Origin: VRUE01 sp963727465
Lineage (GTDB): Bacteria; Actinomycetota; Thermoleophilia; Solirubrobacterales; 70-9
NCBI GenBank assembly: GCA_963727465.1
Contig: CAVSGL010000003.1
Coordinates: forward strand, 481,827 to 545,826
Direction of reading: 5' to 3'
DNA length: 64,000 nt
Under the pieces are notes generated by a model that saw nothing but the letters and a program-made list of their open reading frames with translations, did not search any database and was not told the origin of the DNA. Below, piece after piece: positions 37,479-45,549 of this stretch (position 1 is the stretch's first letter; each line of letters starts with the position of its first letter). Both the position numbers and the translations under genes were made by a program.

Positions 37479-38741
37479 GTGCAGAGTAAGCGGAGGCGTC
37501 GACGGCTCGCTGCCGTGCTACTCGGTTGCGTCGTCGCGTTGATGGCGACGACGCCGGCATTTGGCCAGGATCTCAGCGCGGCGCTGAGCAGCGCCGAAGT
37601 CGACGCGGCGAACGCCGAAGCGCGAGTTGCCGAGGCACAGGCCGAGGTCGCGCCTGCGCAACGGCGCTATGCCGCCGCATCCTCACGGGCGCGGCCGGCT
37701 CGTACGGAGGCACGGGCTGCGCGCGACGAAGTGCGCGCGCAGAAGACGGCCGTGGCCGCCCGCCGCCGGGCCGCCGAACGGCGGATCGCTCGCATCGAAG
37801 CCGACCATCAAGGCCAGGTCGAAGACCACGACAATGCGGTTCAGGGCGGGATCGGCGTTGCGCTGGCGGCCCTGGCCATCGCGGGGCTTGCGCTCTGCTG
37901 GGGGTGGTTCCGCGCCAGTGCGCCCGTCGCCTGGCTGGTGGCCCAGCGGCGCAGCCAGGCGATCGGGCTCTGCGTCGGCGGCGGGATCGTCGCGGTGATC
38001 GTCGGCGCCGCCCTGTCGGGCGCCAGCGGAGTGCTCGGCGCAATCGGGGTATTCCTCGCGGTCCTCGGCCTGTGCGTCGCGTTCGCGTTCCTGATGGCCC
38101 GCCACTCGGCCCAGGTGCAGGCGGCAAGGGAGCGGCCTCTGCTCGGGCGTGAGCGGTTGCCCGCGTGGTTGGGTAGGAGCATCGCCGTGATAGCCGGCGT
38201 CCTTTGCCTGGCGCTGCTGGTCGGGGCTGTCTTCTCGAGCGGCCCTCGAGCAATCCACATAGGCGCGGGGATGAGGCAGGCTGCAGCCGGTGTGGTCCCG
38301 GCCAATACCAAGCGTGCGCTGGTTTCGGCCGAAGCTCGGGCGGCGGCGCTGGAAGATCGCGCTGCGCGACTCAGCGACCAGCAGAGAGCTGCACGCGCCG
38401 TGCTCCGCAAGGCGCGCGCTGGACTGGCTTCGGCGCAGTCGGGGCTCGTTGCTGCCGAAGACGAAATCAGCCGACTGACGCGACGGATCGAGGTCTCCGA
38501 AAGGCAAGAAGCGCACCGGCTGCAAACAGAAGAACAAAAGGCGATTGAAGAAGCCGAACAGGCCCAAGCATGCGACACGAGCTATGAAGGCGAATGCCTG
38601 AAGGACGGAATCGGGGACTACGACTGCGCCAGCGGAAGCGGTGATGGACCCAACTATGTGTACTCCGAAGTCACGGTTGTCGGACCAGATGTCTTCGGGC
38701 TCGATGCGAACGGCAACGGCTTCGGTTGCGAGGGGGAATAG
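37479..38741 (+). CDS. Membrane protein with coiled coils and Excalibur-type C-terminus
   Basis: 420 residues. The signal is LAAVLLGCVVALMATTPAFG. A coiled-coil segment rich in Ala/Arg/Glu follows (37-135), then four or five membrane helices (about 125-260), another coiled coil (about 275-355) and a Cys-containing C-terminus CDTSYEGECLKDGIGDYDC ending DANGNGFGCEGE, an Excalibur-like calcium-binding DxDxNGxGCE motif. The start is GTG 37479, 11 nt after the KAP remnant. Probably a cell-surface or envelope protein; function unknown. Confidence 0.65.
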   Translation: MQSKRRRRRLAAVLLGCVVALMATTPAFGQDLSAALSSAEVDAANAEARVAEAQAEVAPAQRRYAAASSRARPARTEARAARDEVRAQKTAVAARRRAAERRIARIEADHQGQVEDHDNAVQGGIGVALAALAIAGLALCWGWFRASAPVAWLVAQRRSQAIGLCVGGGIVAVIVGAALSGASGVLGAIGVFLAVLGLCVAFAFLMARHSAQVQAARERPLLGRERLPAWLGRSIAVIAGVLCLALLVGAVFSSGPRAIHIGAGMRQAAAGVVPANTKRALVSAEARAAALEDRAARLSDQQRAARAVLRKARAGLASAQSGLVAAEDEISRLTRRIEVSERQEAHRLQTEEQKAIEEAEQAQACDTSYEGECLKDGIGDYDCASGSGDGPNYVYSEVTVVGPDVFGLDANGNGFGCEGE

Positions 38742-38744
38742 GCA

Positions 38745-40088
38745 GTGGGAATGAGCTTCAAGATCGCGCCCGGCGTCCGTATCCGTGCCTCCGGCCGCGG
38801 CATCAGCGCCGGTGTCGGACCGCGCGCCGCCCGGGTGCACGCCGGCACCCGCGGCGTCGGCATCTCCAGCGGCGTCGGCCCCTTTTCCACCTACTCGCAT
38901 CTCGGCGGTGGGCGCACCAGCGGGGGTAGCTCTCGTTCCACCTACCGAGGACCGACCAAAGCCTCGGTTGCAGCCCATGAACGCGACCTGCGCGCGGCCG
39001 AGCGGCAGGCCGACGTCGAAAAGGTCGCGGCGATCGAGAAGGCGCTCGTCTCCGTTCACGCCCAGTCATTTCCGAAGGCGGCACGGGTCGAGCTACCGCC
39101 GGCAGACGAGGTCGACTCCGCACCGATCAGGGCCGAGTTGGAGGAGAAGGCCGGGATCCCGGAGTTGATCACCGCGACCGGAGGCGGGGAGGACCCGCCG
39201 GTGGCCGCATCGCCTGAGCCCGTCGACCGCTACTCGCTGATGCGCGAGCACCGCCGGCGACGCCGGGCCGGGATCCCGATCTGGCGAGTGCGCGACCGGA
39301 TCGAGGTAATGCGAACGGCTGACGCAGAGGCCGAGGAGGCTGCTCTCGTCGAGGAAGGGCGCCGTGCTGAGGTGCAACGCGCCGAGCAGGCACGGTTGGA
39401 TCAACTCTGGGCGCGGCTCCGCCAGGCCCGAGATCGCATTGACGACGAACTGGTGCTCGCGGTGGCGGCTGAGAAGGAGCGTCGCGAGGCCGAGCGTCAG
39501 GCGGAGCAGGCACGCCTCGACGAGGAGTGGGAGCACCTGTGCCGCAACGAGCCCGATGTCGCGATCGCCGCGCTTGAGAGCGCCTTCGCCGACAACGAGG
39601 CCCCGGCGGCCCCGATCGACTGCGAGGGAGAGCGCACGACGGTGGTGATGGAGTTCCAATCGCCCGAGGCGATCGTCCCCGAGCGTAAGCCCGCGCGCAC
39701 GCCGACCGGCAAGCCGACGCTGAAGAAGCGGACCAAGACCGAGATCAACAGGCTCTACCTGGAGGCGCTGGGGAGCAACGTGCTCGCCACGGTGAAGGAG
39801 GCGTTTGCAGTGGCGCCGGGGACGCAGGTCGTCCAGCTGCTCGTAATCCGCCGCGAAGTTGACGGGAAACACGCCGGAGAGCTGGCCGCGATCTATCTGG
39901 GCGAGTTCGATCGCGCCCATTACGAGGGTGCAAGCAGCTCCCGCGACCCGGCGGAGGCGCTGACGCGGGCACCCGAGGCCGTGCTCGAGCTGAAAGGCAG
40001 AGCCGGACAGGTGGCGCCGATCGATCTATCGGACGAGGACGGCCTGGCGACCGTCCTTGATCAGGTTGCCGACGGGCTGAACGCCTAG
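38745..40088 (+). CDS. DUF4236 protein with coiled coil and duplicated C-terminal domain
   Basis: 447 residues. The N-terminus (FKIAPGVRIRASGRGISAG, then GVGISSGVGPFSTY) is DUF4236. Residues 80-300 are charged and helical, predicting coiled coil. The last 90 residues (QVVQLLVIRREVDGKHAGEL to the end) recur at 44454-44723 in island 2. GTG 38745 lies 7 nt after AGGGGGA; ATG 38751 is an alternative. The antitoxin gene follows 89 bp later. Function unknown. Confidence 0.7.
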   Translation: MGMSFKIAPGVRIRASGRGISAGVGPRAARVHAGTRGVGISSGVGPFSTYSHLGGGRTSGGSSRSTYRGPTKASVAAHERDLRAAERQADVEKVAAIEKALVSVHAQSFPKAARVELPPADEVDSAPIRAELEEKAGIPELITATGGGEDPPVAASPEPVDRYSLMREHRRRRRAGIPIWRVRDRIEVMRTADAEAEEAALVEEGRRAEVQRAEQARLDQLWARLRQARDRIDDELVLAVAAEKERREAERQAEQARLDEEWEHLCRNEPDVAIAALESAFADNEAPAAPIDCEGERTTVVMEFQSPEAIVPERKPARTPTGKPTLKKRTKTEINRLYLEALGSNVLATVKEAFAVAPGTQVVQLLVIRREVDGKHAGELAAIYLGEFDRAHYEGASSSRDPAEALTRAPEAVLELKGRAGQVAPIDLSDEDGLATVLDQVADGLNA

Positions 40089-40177
40089 ATCGAGATGCGA
40101 CGTCTGCCGGGATACGGTGGCGCTGAACTACGCCATGATGTGCAGGTGGGACAGGTTGTTTGCTATCGTGAACCGCG

Positions 40178-40522
40178 ATGAAAACGCTGCACCTTGACCC
40201 TACAGCCGGTGATCAGGCCGCCTCGGTTGCCGAGGAGGTCGACAGGCTGCTACGCGAAGGCAAGAAGGTCGCGGTGACCGTGGCCGAGGAGCAGGAGCTG
40301 CTCTCGCCCCAGCAGGCCGCTCAGCGGCTCGGCATCTCCCGCCAGCACGTCAGGCGTCTGATCGACTACGGCGAGCTCGAGGCGCAACAGCTTCCGGGGT
40401 CGAGCTACTGGAAGATCCCCCTGGCTTCGGTGCTCTCCTGCGAGGAGCGCCGAGGGCGCGGCCGAGAGCTCGCTGCCGAATGGTCGCGTGACCTGGATGC
40501 GATGGGCGCGCCGCCCGAGTGA
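40178..40522 (+). CDS. Excisionase-type HTH antitoxin of the second PIN module
   Basis: 114 residues. LLSPQQAAQRLGISRQHVRR at about 47-66 is an HTH_17/excisionase-like helix-turn-helix, followed by GELEAQQLPGSSYWKIP. The N-terminus may contact the toxin. Its 3' end overlaps the PIN gene start by 4 nt. TATCGT lies about 10 bp upstream of the ATG, suggesting a near-leaderless transcript. A degraded copy of this gene is at 44777-44900. Confidence 0.75.
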   Translation: MKTLHLDPTAGDQAASVAEEVDRLLREGKKVAVTVAEEQELLSPQQAAQRLGISRQHVRRLIDYGELEAQQLPGSSYWKIPLASVLSCEERRGRGRELAAEWSRDLDAMGAPPE

Positions 40523-41094
40523 GCCAAGCAGGCCCGCCGCGCGCCGTCCTCGACGCCGACATCATCTATTCGCGTGTCCTCCACGAGTTGATGGGGCGCG
40601 TCGCGGATGACCTGCGTCTGCTCGATCTCGTGTGGAGCGAGGAGCTGCTCGCAGAGGCACGCCGGTCACTCACTGAGAAGAAGGGTCTCGCGGCGGATGT
40701 CGCGGCGCGCTGGGTCGACTATCTGCCGCGGAATTTTCCCGACGGCAGGACGGATGTCACGCGCGCGGCGGACGCGGATATCGACGCGCTTACCAATGAC
40801 CCCGATGACCGTCACATCTGTGCGCTTGCGATCGCTTCAGGCGCCACCTACCTCTTCACCCATGACCGGGGCTACCTGCACGAGGCTCTCCGGGGCCGTG
40901 GGGTCGAGGTCGCCGCACCGGACCCATTCCTCGTCACCGCCTTCGACGCCGATTCCGAAGGCTTCCTCGAAATCGTTGAGCTACAGGCTGCTGGCTGGCC
41001 CGGAGGGCGGCCGGTCAGCGAGTTGCTTGCCGCGCTCGAGCGGGCGGAGGTGGAGGGGTTCGCCAACAGGGTGCGCGCAACACTCGGCCGCTGA
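40519..41094 (+). CDS. PIN-domain toxin
   Basis: 191 residues from GTG 40519. Acidic PIN residues appear in AVLDADIIYS, WSEELLAEA, and NDPDDRHICALAIASGATYL followed by FTHDRGYL. Probably an RNase toxin neutralised by the overlapping upstream gene. Intact. Last gene of island 1; the island-end repeat begins 28 bp after it. Confidence 0.8.
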   Translation: MSQAGPPRAVLDADIIYSRVLHELMGRVADDLRLLDLVWSEELLAEARRSLTEKKGLAADVAARWVDYLPRNFPDGRTDVTRAADADIDALTNDPDDRHICALAIASGATYLFTHDRGYLHEALRGRGVEVAAPDPFLVTAFDADSEGFLEIVELQAAGWPGGRPVSELLAALERAEVEGFANRVRATLGR

Positions 41095-41122
41095 GCTGGA
41101 TCTGCCCTGTGTGGCTGTGCTG

Positions 41123-41328
41123 TTCTGCCACTCGGATTCCTCGAGTGGCAGAAAGCCGGGTCAATCCCCGCATATTGCGGCATATCCGGCGGGCATTTGA
41201 CCGCTGTATTTGGCATCGGTAAGCCCCACAAAATACCTGCTAATCCGCGCTTTACATCGGAGTCTGCGCCCCCCAGCGACAGCGAATGGCAAGGAAGGGG
41301 TCACGAGTTCGAGTCTCGTTCCGGGCTT
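41123..41328 (+). repeat. Island 1 right end with attachment core
   Basis: 206 bp closely related to 46509-46720. It begins with a 12-bp perfect hairpin TTCTGCCACTCG/CGAGTGGCAGAA (41123-41153), contains GCATATTGCGGCATAT, and ends with the 43-bp tRNA-Thr core (41286-41328, one mismatch). Probably the recombinase-binding end of the element. The 331-bp gap 41095-41425 holds nothing else. Confidence 0.8.
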
Positions 41329-41425
41329 GGCTTCGCAGGCGGCGACGAACGCGGTCGGTAAGGGATCAAACGGCGTCCTAAAGCCGAACCTCCGAACGAA
41401 TTCCGAACATGCTCCGAACATCGGG

Positions 41426-42266
41426 TCAGCCGAGCTTGGAGCGACCGGGCCGTGAGGCCGAAGGCCGCCCGCGCATCGCCTCGATGCTGTGGGCGTAGGT
41501 GCGGAAGACGAGCTCGAGGCTGGTGCCCAGCTGCGCCGCGACGTCAGCTGGTCCGACGTGGGCGCGGATCATCAACGACGCGCAGGTGTGGCGCAGGTCG
41601 TAAGGCCGGAAGTCGCCGGCCCAGCTCGCCGACTCGGTGTCCCAGTCGAGCGATGACCGGTCTCGGTATCGCCGGCGAGCGCGCCATTCGTCCCTTGGTC
41701 AGCTCGGCGGGGAGGAGGAGCCGGTCGCGGTCGACCATCTCCCAGCGAAGATCCAGGGCTTCCCTGGGGCGCAGACCTACGTAGGCCAGCAGCGAGATCA
41801 GCGTCGCGTGGTCCAGGTGCCCGCCTTCGAGGAAGCTGGCGCGCATCGCCTCGACCTGCTCGGGTGCAGCGGTCTTTCCCCGACGCGCCCTGCGGCGCAC
41901 CGTCGGCAGCCCGCGGGCTGCGTTGAGGGCGACGAAGCCGAGGCGCCTGGCGTCAGACAGGATCTGGCCGAGCAGCGTCTTCGAGCGGTTGAGCATGTAG
42001 GTGCTCGCGCCGGCGGCTTCGAGTTCGCGGCGCCATTCGTCCAGGCGGCGCGGGCTGAGGTCGCCGACTCTCAGGCCGCCCAGGTAAGGGTCGAGATGCT
42101 TGTCGAAGATCAGGCTGTTGGTCTTCAAGGTCGCCTTCGAGAGGCCAGCTGCACGACGGCGCCCCATCCAGTCGGCGACGAAATCCCGCAGGGTCGGCGT
42201 GTCGCTCGAGCGCCTGACGTGTTCGCCGCGCGGACAAGGGCATGGGGCGAAGCCCTGGTGGAGCAT
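41426..42266 (-). pseudogene. Tyrosine-recombinase integrase, decayed
   Basis: The frame at 41544-42266 holds the SAM-like domain and the first catalytic Arg (YVGLRPREALDLRW). It then shifts; 41426-41610 in another frame carries RPYDLRHTCASLM (HxxR) and FRTYAHSIEAM (nucleophile Tyr), ending RPGRSKLG. The segment between boxes is shorter than in intact relatives, so a deletion with frameshift is likely. The N-terminal arm domain also looks absent. Remnant integrase of island 2. Confidence 0.75.
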
Positions 42267-42316
42267 CGAGCCGGTGCGAGGGCATGCTCCGGATCCCGCC
42301 GTAGCATCGCGGCGCG

Positions 42317-42457
42317 ATGGCGATTCGCCTGCTTGCGAGCTACGAGTTCATCGGCAAGGACGGCAACCCGGCAGGGATGGTTCGCCTGCCGGTGGTCGAC
42401 TATGAGAGGCTCCTGCCGAATGCAATCGTGACCAACTTGACCAGATTGACTACCTAA
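42317..42457 (+). CDS. Small ORF of unknown function
   Basis: 46 residues, beginning MAIRLLASYEFIGKDG and containing VRLPVVDYERLLPNA. No ribosome site is evident. It could be a small protein or the fragment of a larger one. Its 3' end overlaps the promoter proposed for the next module. Confidence 0.3.
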   Translation: MAIRLLASYEFIGKDGNPAGMVRLPVVDYERLLPNAIVTNLTRLTT

Positions 42458-42465
42458 TGTAGATT
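42437..42465 (+). promoter_or_regulatory. Candidate promoter of the Phd/HicB-HicA-like module
   Basis: TTGACC (42437-42442), 17 bp and TAGATT (42460-42465). The antitoxin ATG at 42475 is about 9 bp from the -10 element, implying a leaderless or nearly leaderless mRNA, common in Actinobacteria. Confidence 0.55.
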
Positions 42466-42474
42466 TCGCCTCCG

Positions 42475-42945
42475 ATGAACAGTGCGGCGACTACCTATTT
42501 CGAACATGAGGCCTTCGCCCAGGCGAAGGCACGTCTCTCGAGCCTGATGGATCAGGCGGTCCACGCTCACCGCCCGCAGGTGATCGATCGTCACCGGGGC
42601 AAGGAGCAGGCGGTGCTGGTCTCCGTCGAGGATCTGGCGATGCTGCTCGAGGGGTTCTCCTTCCATCCCCGGGTCAGCGTCTCGGAGGGGGAATTCGTCA
42701 TCCGCCTGCCGGAGCTGGGTCTGATCGCCGGAGGCGAGAGCTACGAGGATGCGCTCGAGGAGCTGATCGAGCTGGTCGGCGCGCAGGCCGAGGACTTTCT
42801 CGACCGCCTCGACTTCTACATGCAGACCGACCGGCGCGGCCAGCTCGCCTATCTGCTGAAGTTCGCGCTCACCGCGCCCGAGGAGCGGCACTCGCTCTTC
42901 TCGCCGGCGCCGCCTGAGGAGACTCGGGCTCCGCAGCCGGCGTGA
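42475..42945 (+). CDS. Hybrid antitoxin: Phd-like plus HicB-like domains
   Basis: 156 residues. Residues 10-65 (ARLSSLMDQAVHAHRPQVID, then QAVLVSVEDLAMLLEG) fit a Phd/YefM fold. Residues 70-105 (EGEFVIRLPELGLIAGGESY then EDALEELIELV) match the HicB partial RNase-H-like fold. This combination is unusual. The stop overlaps the GTG of the partner gene. Probably forms a repressor/antitoxin complex with the next protein. Confidence 0.65.
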   Translation: MNSAATTYFEHEAFAQAKARLSSLMDQAVHAHRPQVIDRHRGKEQAVLVSVEDLAMLLEGFSFHPRVSVSEGEFVIRLPELGLIAGGESYEDALEELIELVGAQAEDFLDRLDFYMQTDRRGQLAYLLKFALTAPEERHSLFSPAPPEETRAPQPA

Positions 42946-43373
42946 CGCCGACCTCGCCCAGCTGGGCCGACGTCGAGAGGTTTCTCGGCATCGACGGCTG
43001 GCGGCAGATTGCGGCCGGCGAGCGCGGCGGCCGCAGGCAGGCCCATGTCTTCTTCGAGAAGATGCTCCCGGACGGACGGCTCCTTCAGACCCACATCTCT
43101 CACGACCGTTCGAAGAAGATCAGCCCGGGCCGCTTCGGCACGATCCTGCGCGAGCAGCTGGAGGTCTCGCGCGCCGACTTCTGGGAGGCGATCCGCAGCA
43201 GCGAGCCGGTCGCGCGCCCGGTCGACACCGAGGAGCCGACCGCCGAGCACGATGCCTGGGTGATCGCCGTCCTTGTCGGCGAGCTCCACATGAGCGCCGA
43301 GGAGATCGAAGGGCTCAGCGAAGAGGAGGCGGTCCGATTGGTGCACGAGCATTGGGCGCGCAGGCGCCGGTAG
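42942..43373 (+). CDS. HicA-like putative toxin
   Basis: 143 residues from GTG 42942, overlapping the antitoxin stop. GWRQIAAGERGGRRQAHVFF and DGRLLQTHISHDRSKKISPG then FGTILREQL resemble a HicA-like double-stranded-RNA-binding fold with a catalytic-type His (THISH). It is longer than canonical HicA (about 60-80 residues), the last 55 residues being acidic. Toxin role inferred from fold pattern and operon. Confidence 0.6.
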   Translation: MTPTSPSWADVERFLGIDGWRQIAAGERGGRRQAHVFFEKMLPDGRLLQTHISHDRSKKISPGRFGTILREQLEVSRADFWEAIRSSEPVARPVDTEEPTAEHDAWVIAVLVGELHMSAEEIEGLSEEEAVRLVHEHWARRRR

Positions 43374-43404
43374 AGGCATCCGCGAGCGGAGCTGCGGTGA
43401 GGCT

Positions 43405-44154
43405 GTGACGGTTGCGAGGAATGCTCCCTGTCCCTGCGGCAGCGGTCGCAAGTACAAGCGCTGCTGTCTCGCCGAGGCACAGCGTGCGGCCCACGTCGCC
43501 CGTTGCGACGACGCGGTCGGCGACCGTATCCAGGACTGGGCCGCCGAGCTCTACGGGGAGGAGATCGACGCCGCGATCGAGGAGTATGGGGCGCCCGAGC
43601 GCACGTTTGACGAGGTAGAGATGCAGACCTTCTCCACCTGGTTCCACAACGACCGCGAGCTGCCCGGGGGAGGCACCCCGGCGGAGCGCTACGCGATGCG
43701 CGCCGAGTTGCCCGCCGAGGAGCGGGAGGCGGCGGCGCGGATCGCCGCCGCCGGGCTCGGCCTGCACCGGGTGCTCGCGGTCGAGCCCGGCAGCTGGATA
43801 GAGCTCGAAGACATCGTCGTCGGCGCCCGCACCCGCGTGCGGAGCGCCAGCGTCTCCCGCGACGCTGTCCGCCGGGACATCCTGCTCGGTCGCGTGATGA
43901 CCGCGGAGCCGCGGAGCCTCTGGGGCCCGGTGCGGCTCTTCGCGCCCGACGACGAGCCCGAGCTGCTGGCCGAGCTGCGGCGGCTGGCGGGGGTCGAGGA
44001 CGAGGACGTCGGCGCGAATCCTGAGCTCGATGCCGTCTTTCACGAGCACGCGCTGGAGCTGATGCGCTTCCGACCCCGCGCTGGAACGCGCCGCGCAGCT
44101 TCTTTACGCCGGAGGGAGATCCGATGGCGCACGGTCAGGCGACCTGAGGAGTGA
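43405..44154 (+). CDS. SEC-C motif protein
   Basis: 249 residues from GTG 43405. The N-terminal NAPCPCGSGRKYKRCC is a SEC-C zinc-binding motif found at SecA C-termini and in many proteins of unknown role. The rest is an acidic helical domain. The C-terminal 30 residues (RAGTRRAASLRRREIRW) look shifted: the neighbouring frame reads PALERAAQLLYAGG. A one-base insertion near 44075 is likely, so the true protein may continue into the next gene. Confidence 0.65.
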   Translation: MTVARNAPCPCGSGRKYKRCCLAEAQRAAHVARCDDAVGDRIQDWAAELYGEEIDAAIEEYGAPERTFDEVEMQTFSTWFHNDRELPGGGTPAERYAMRAELPAEEREAAARIAAAGLGLHRVLAVEPGSWIELEDIVVGARTRVRSASVSRDAVRRDILLGRVMTAEPRSLWGPVRLFAPDDEPELLAELRRLAGVEDEDVGANPELDAVFHEHALELMRFRPRAGTRRAASLRRREIRWRTVRRPEE

Positions 44155-44723
44155 TCGAGCCCGCGCGGGCGCGCGAGCGCTTTCGAGCCCTCGGCGGCCT
44201 TGCTCCAGGCGATTCGCTTGAGATCGCCCTCACCGTCCCCCGCGGCCGGCTCCTGGCTGAGGAACGGCCGTCATTGCCGGAGGGCGCGCTGGTGATCGAG
44301 ACCGAGCGCATCGGCGACGAGACTCGAGCTCCCGATCGAGGCGGTCGAAGCCGACTTCGGCGACATAGCGGAGCTGGTGGGGCGGGACATCGCCCCGATC
44401 GAGCAGCGTTTGCGGGCAGGCACCTGCGCCGCTGGCTCGATGAGCCGCTCCCCGGGACGCAGGTCGTCCAGCTGCTCGTGATCCGCCGCGAAGTCGACGG
44501 GAAACGTTCGGGAGGGCTTGCCGCGATCTATCTGGGCGAGTTCGATCGCGTCCACTACGAGGCTGCGAGCGGCTCCCGCGACCCGGCGGAGGCGCTGACG
44601 CGGGTACCCGAGGCGGTGCTCAAACTGAAAGGCAGGGCTGGAGAGGCGGTGCCGATCGATCTATCCGACCAGGACGGCTTGATGAGGGTGCTCGATCAGG
44701 TCGCCGACGGGTTGAACTCCTAG
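44151..44723 (+). pseudogene. Chimera: unknown N-part joined to DUF4236-type C-terminal domain
   Basis: The first part (PARARERFRALGGLAPGDSL) may be the lost end of the SEC-C protein; a frameshift near 44320 separates it from LELPIEAVEADFGDIAEL. From 44454 it matches the C-terminal domain and stop region of the DUF4236 gene at 39818-40088, about 85% by eye. A recombination joint near 44450 is the simplest explanation. Confidence 0.65.
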
Positions 44724-44776
44724 AACCAGATTCGACGCCTGTAAAGACGCGGCATGCTGAGCCGCGTTGCGGCGAC

Positions 44777-44900
44777 CGTGGCCGAGGAGCAGGAGCTGCT
44801 CTCGCCCCAGCAGGCCGCTCAGCGACCCGCCAGCTTGTGAGGCGCGCGATCGATTACGGCGAGCTCGAGGCGCAGCAACTCCAGGCCCCCAGCTGGCAAG
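44777..44900 (+). pseudogene. Remnant of excisionase-type HTH antitoxin
   Basis: The 44777-44829 stretch is identical over dozens of bases to 40285-40330 of the PIN antitoxin; after that a small deletion breaks the HTH, then GELEAQQ is still readable. The first 35 codons and the toxin are gone. It is collinear with the DUF4236-domain copy, so one event duplicated both. Confidence 0.75.
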
Positions 44901-44919
44901 TCGGTGCGGAAATAGTCCC

Positions 44920-44944
44920 CACCTACGTCATAGGTGAGTATCAT
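44920..44944 (+). promoter_or_regulatory. Candidate AbiE promoter and operator
   Basis: Inverted repeat CACCTA-N5-TAGGTG (44920-44936) overlaps a TATCAT -10 element (44939-44944), 9 bp before the AbiEi ATG. AbiEi antitoxins are known to autorepress through inverted repeats at their promoters. Confidence 0.5.
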
Positions 44945-44952
44945 TTCCTCTC

Positions 44953-45549
44953 ATGACGGCCATAGCCCTCAGCGATCTGCGTGCGCTGCTCGGCGACACC
45001 TTCACCTATGGCGAGGCCAAGCGGGCTGGGATCGGTGACAAGCGCCTCTACCGACTGCGCGACAGCGGGGGGATCATCGCTCTCGGCGGCGGCGTCTACC
45101 GATGGGCGGACGCCCCTCCCGCCGACATCGACCCGATCGAGATCGCCGAACGGGTCCCGCAGGCCACGCTCTGCCTGGAGACCGCCCTGGCCCGTCACGG
45201 CCTCATCGACTCCATCCCGGCCGCGATCGACATCGCCATCCCACGCGGCAGCCGGCGCCCGAGCCTGCGCGCGCCCTGCCGCCTGCACCAGTTCGACCCC
45301 GGCACCTTCGACCTGGGGCGCCAGACGTTCGATGTCGGCGCCAGGCGCCCGCTTGGCCTCTACTCGGCGGAGCGCTCGCTGATCGACGTCATCCGTCTCC
45401 GCCACCTCGAGGGCAGCGACATGGCCTGGGAGGCGCTCCGCCGCTGGCTGGGCGGTCCCGGCCGAAGCCCGGCCCAGCTCATCGAGCTTGCCCGGCGCTT
45501 CTCCGGAGCAGAGCCGGCCCTGCGGCGGGCGCTCGAGGTCCTGCTATGA
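44953..45549 (+). CDS. abiEi: Type IV antitoxin AbiEi
   Basis: 198 residues. The N-terminal winged helix (TFTYGEAKRAGIGDKRLYRL then GVYRW) binds DNA; the C-terminal antitoxin domain has AIPRGSRRPSLRAPCRLHQF and LGLYSAERSLIDVIRLRH. It neutralises the AbiEii nucleotidyltransferase and represses its own promoter in known systems, which cause phage abortive infection. Stop and toxin ATG overlap (ATGA). Confidence 0.88.
   Translation: MTAIALSDLRALLGDTFTYGEAKRAGIGDKRLYRLRDSGGIIALGGGVYRWADAPPADIDPIEIAERVPQATLCLETALARHGLIDSIPAAIDIAIPRGSRRPSLRAPCRLHQFDPGTFDLGRQTFDVGARRPLGLYSAERSLIDVIRLRHLEGSDMAWEALRRWLGGPGRSPAQLIELARRFSGAEPALRRALEVLL

Larger units (their letters stand above)
26333..41328. mobile_element. 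Genomic island 1 at tRNA-Thr (about 15.0 kb)
   Basis: Bounded by the tRNA-Thr 3' end and the direct repeat at 41286-41328. Cargo: MazEF-like pair, broken conjugation-type ATPase, replication-relaxation protein, DNA methyltransferase, frameshifted recombinase, two PIN modules, HTH protein, truncated KAP NTPase, Excalibur-type membrane protein and DUF4236 protein. The recombinase sits in the middle rather than beside an end, so the island may be composite. It no longer looks self-transferable. Confidence 0.75.

Noticed and set aside
41286..41328. tRNA-like sequence
   Set aside because: Only the 3' half of tRNA-Thr is present; it is an attachment core, not a gene. The same applies to 46678-46720.
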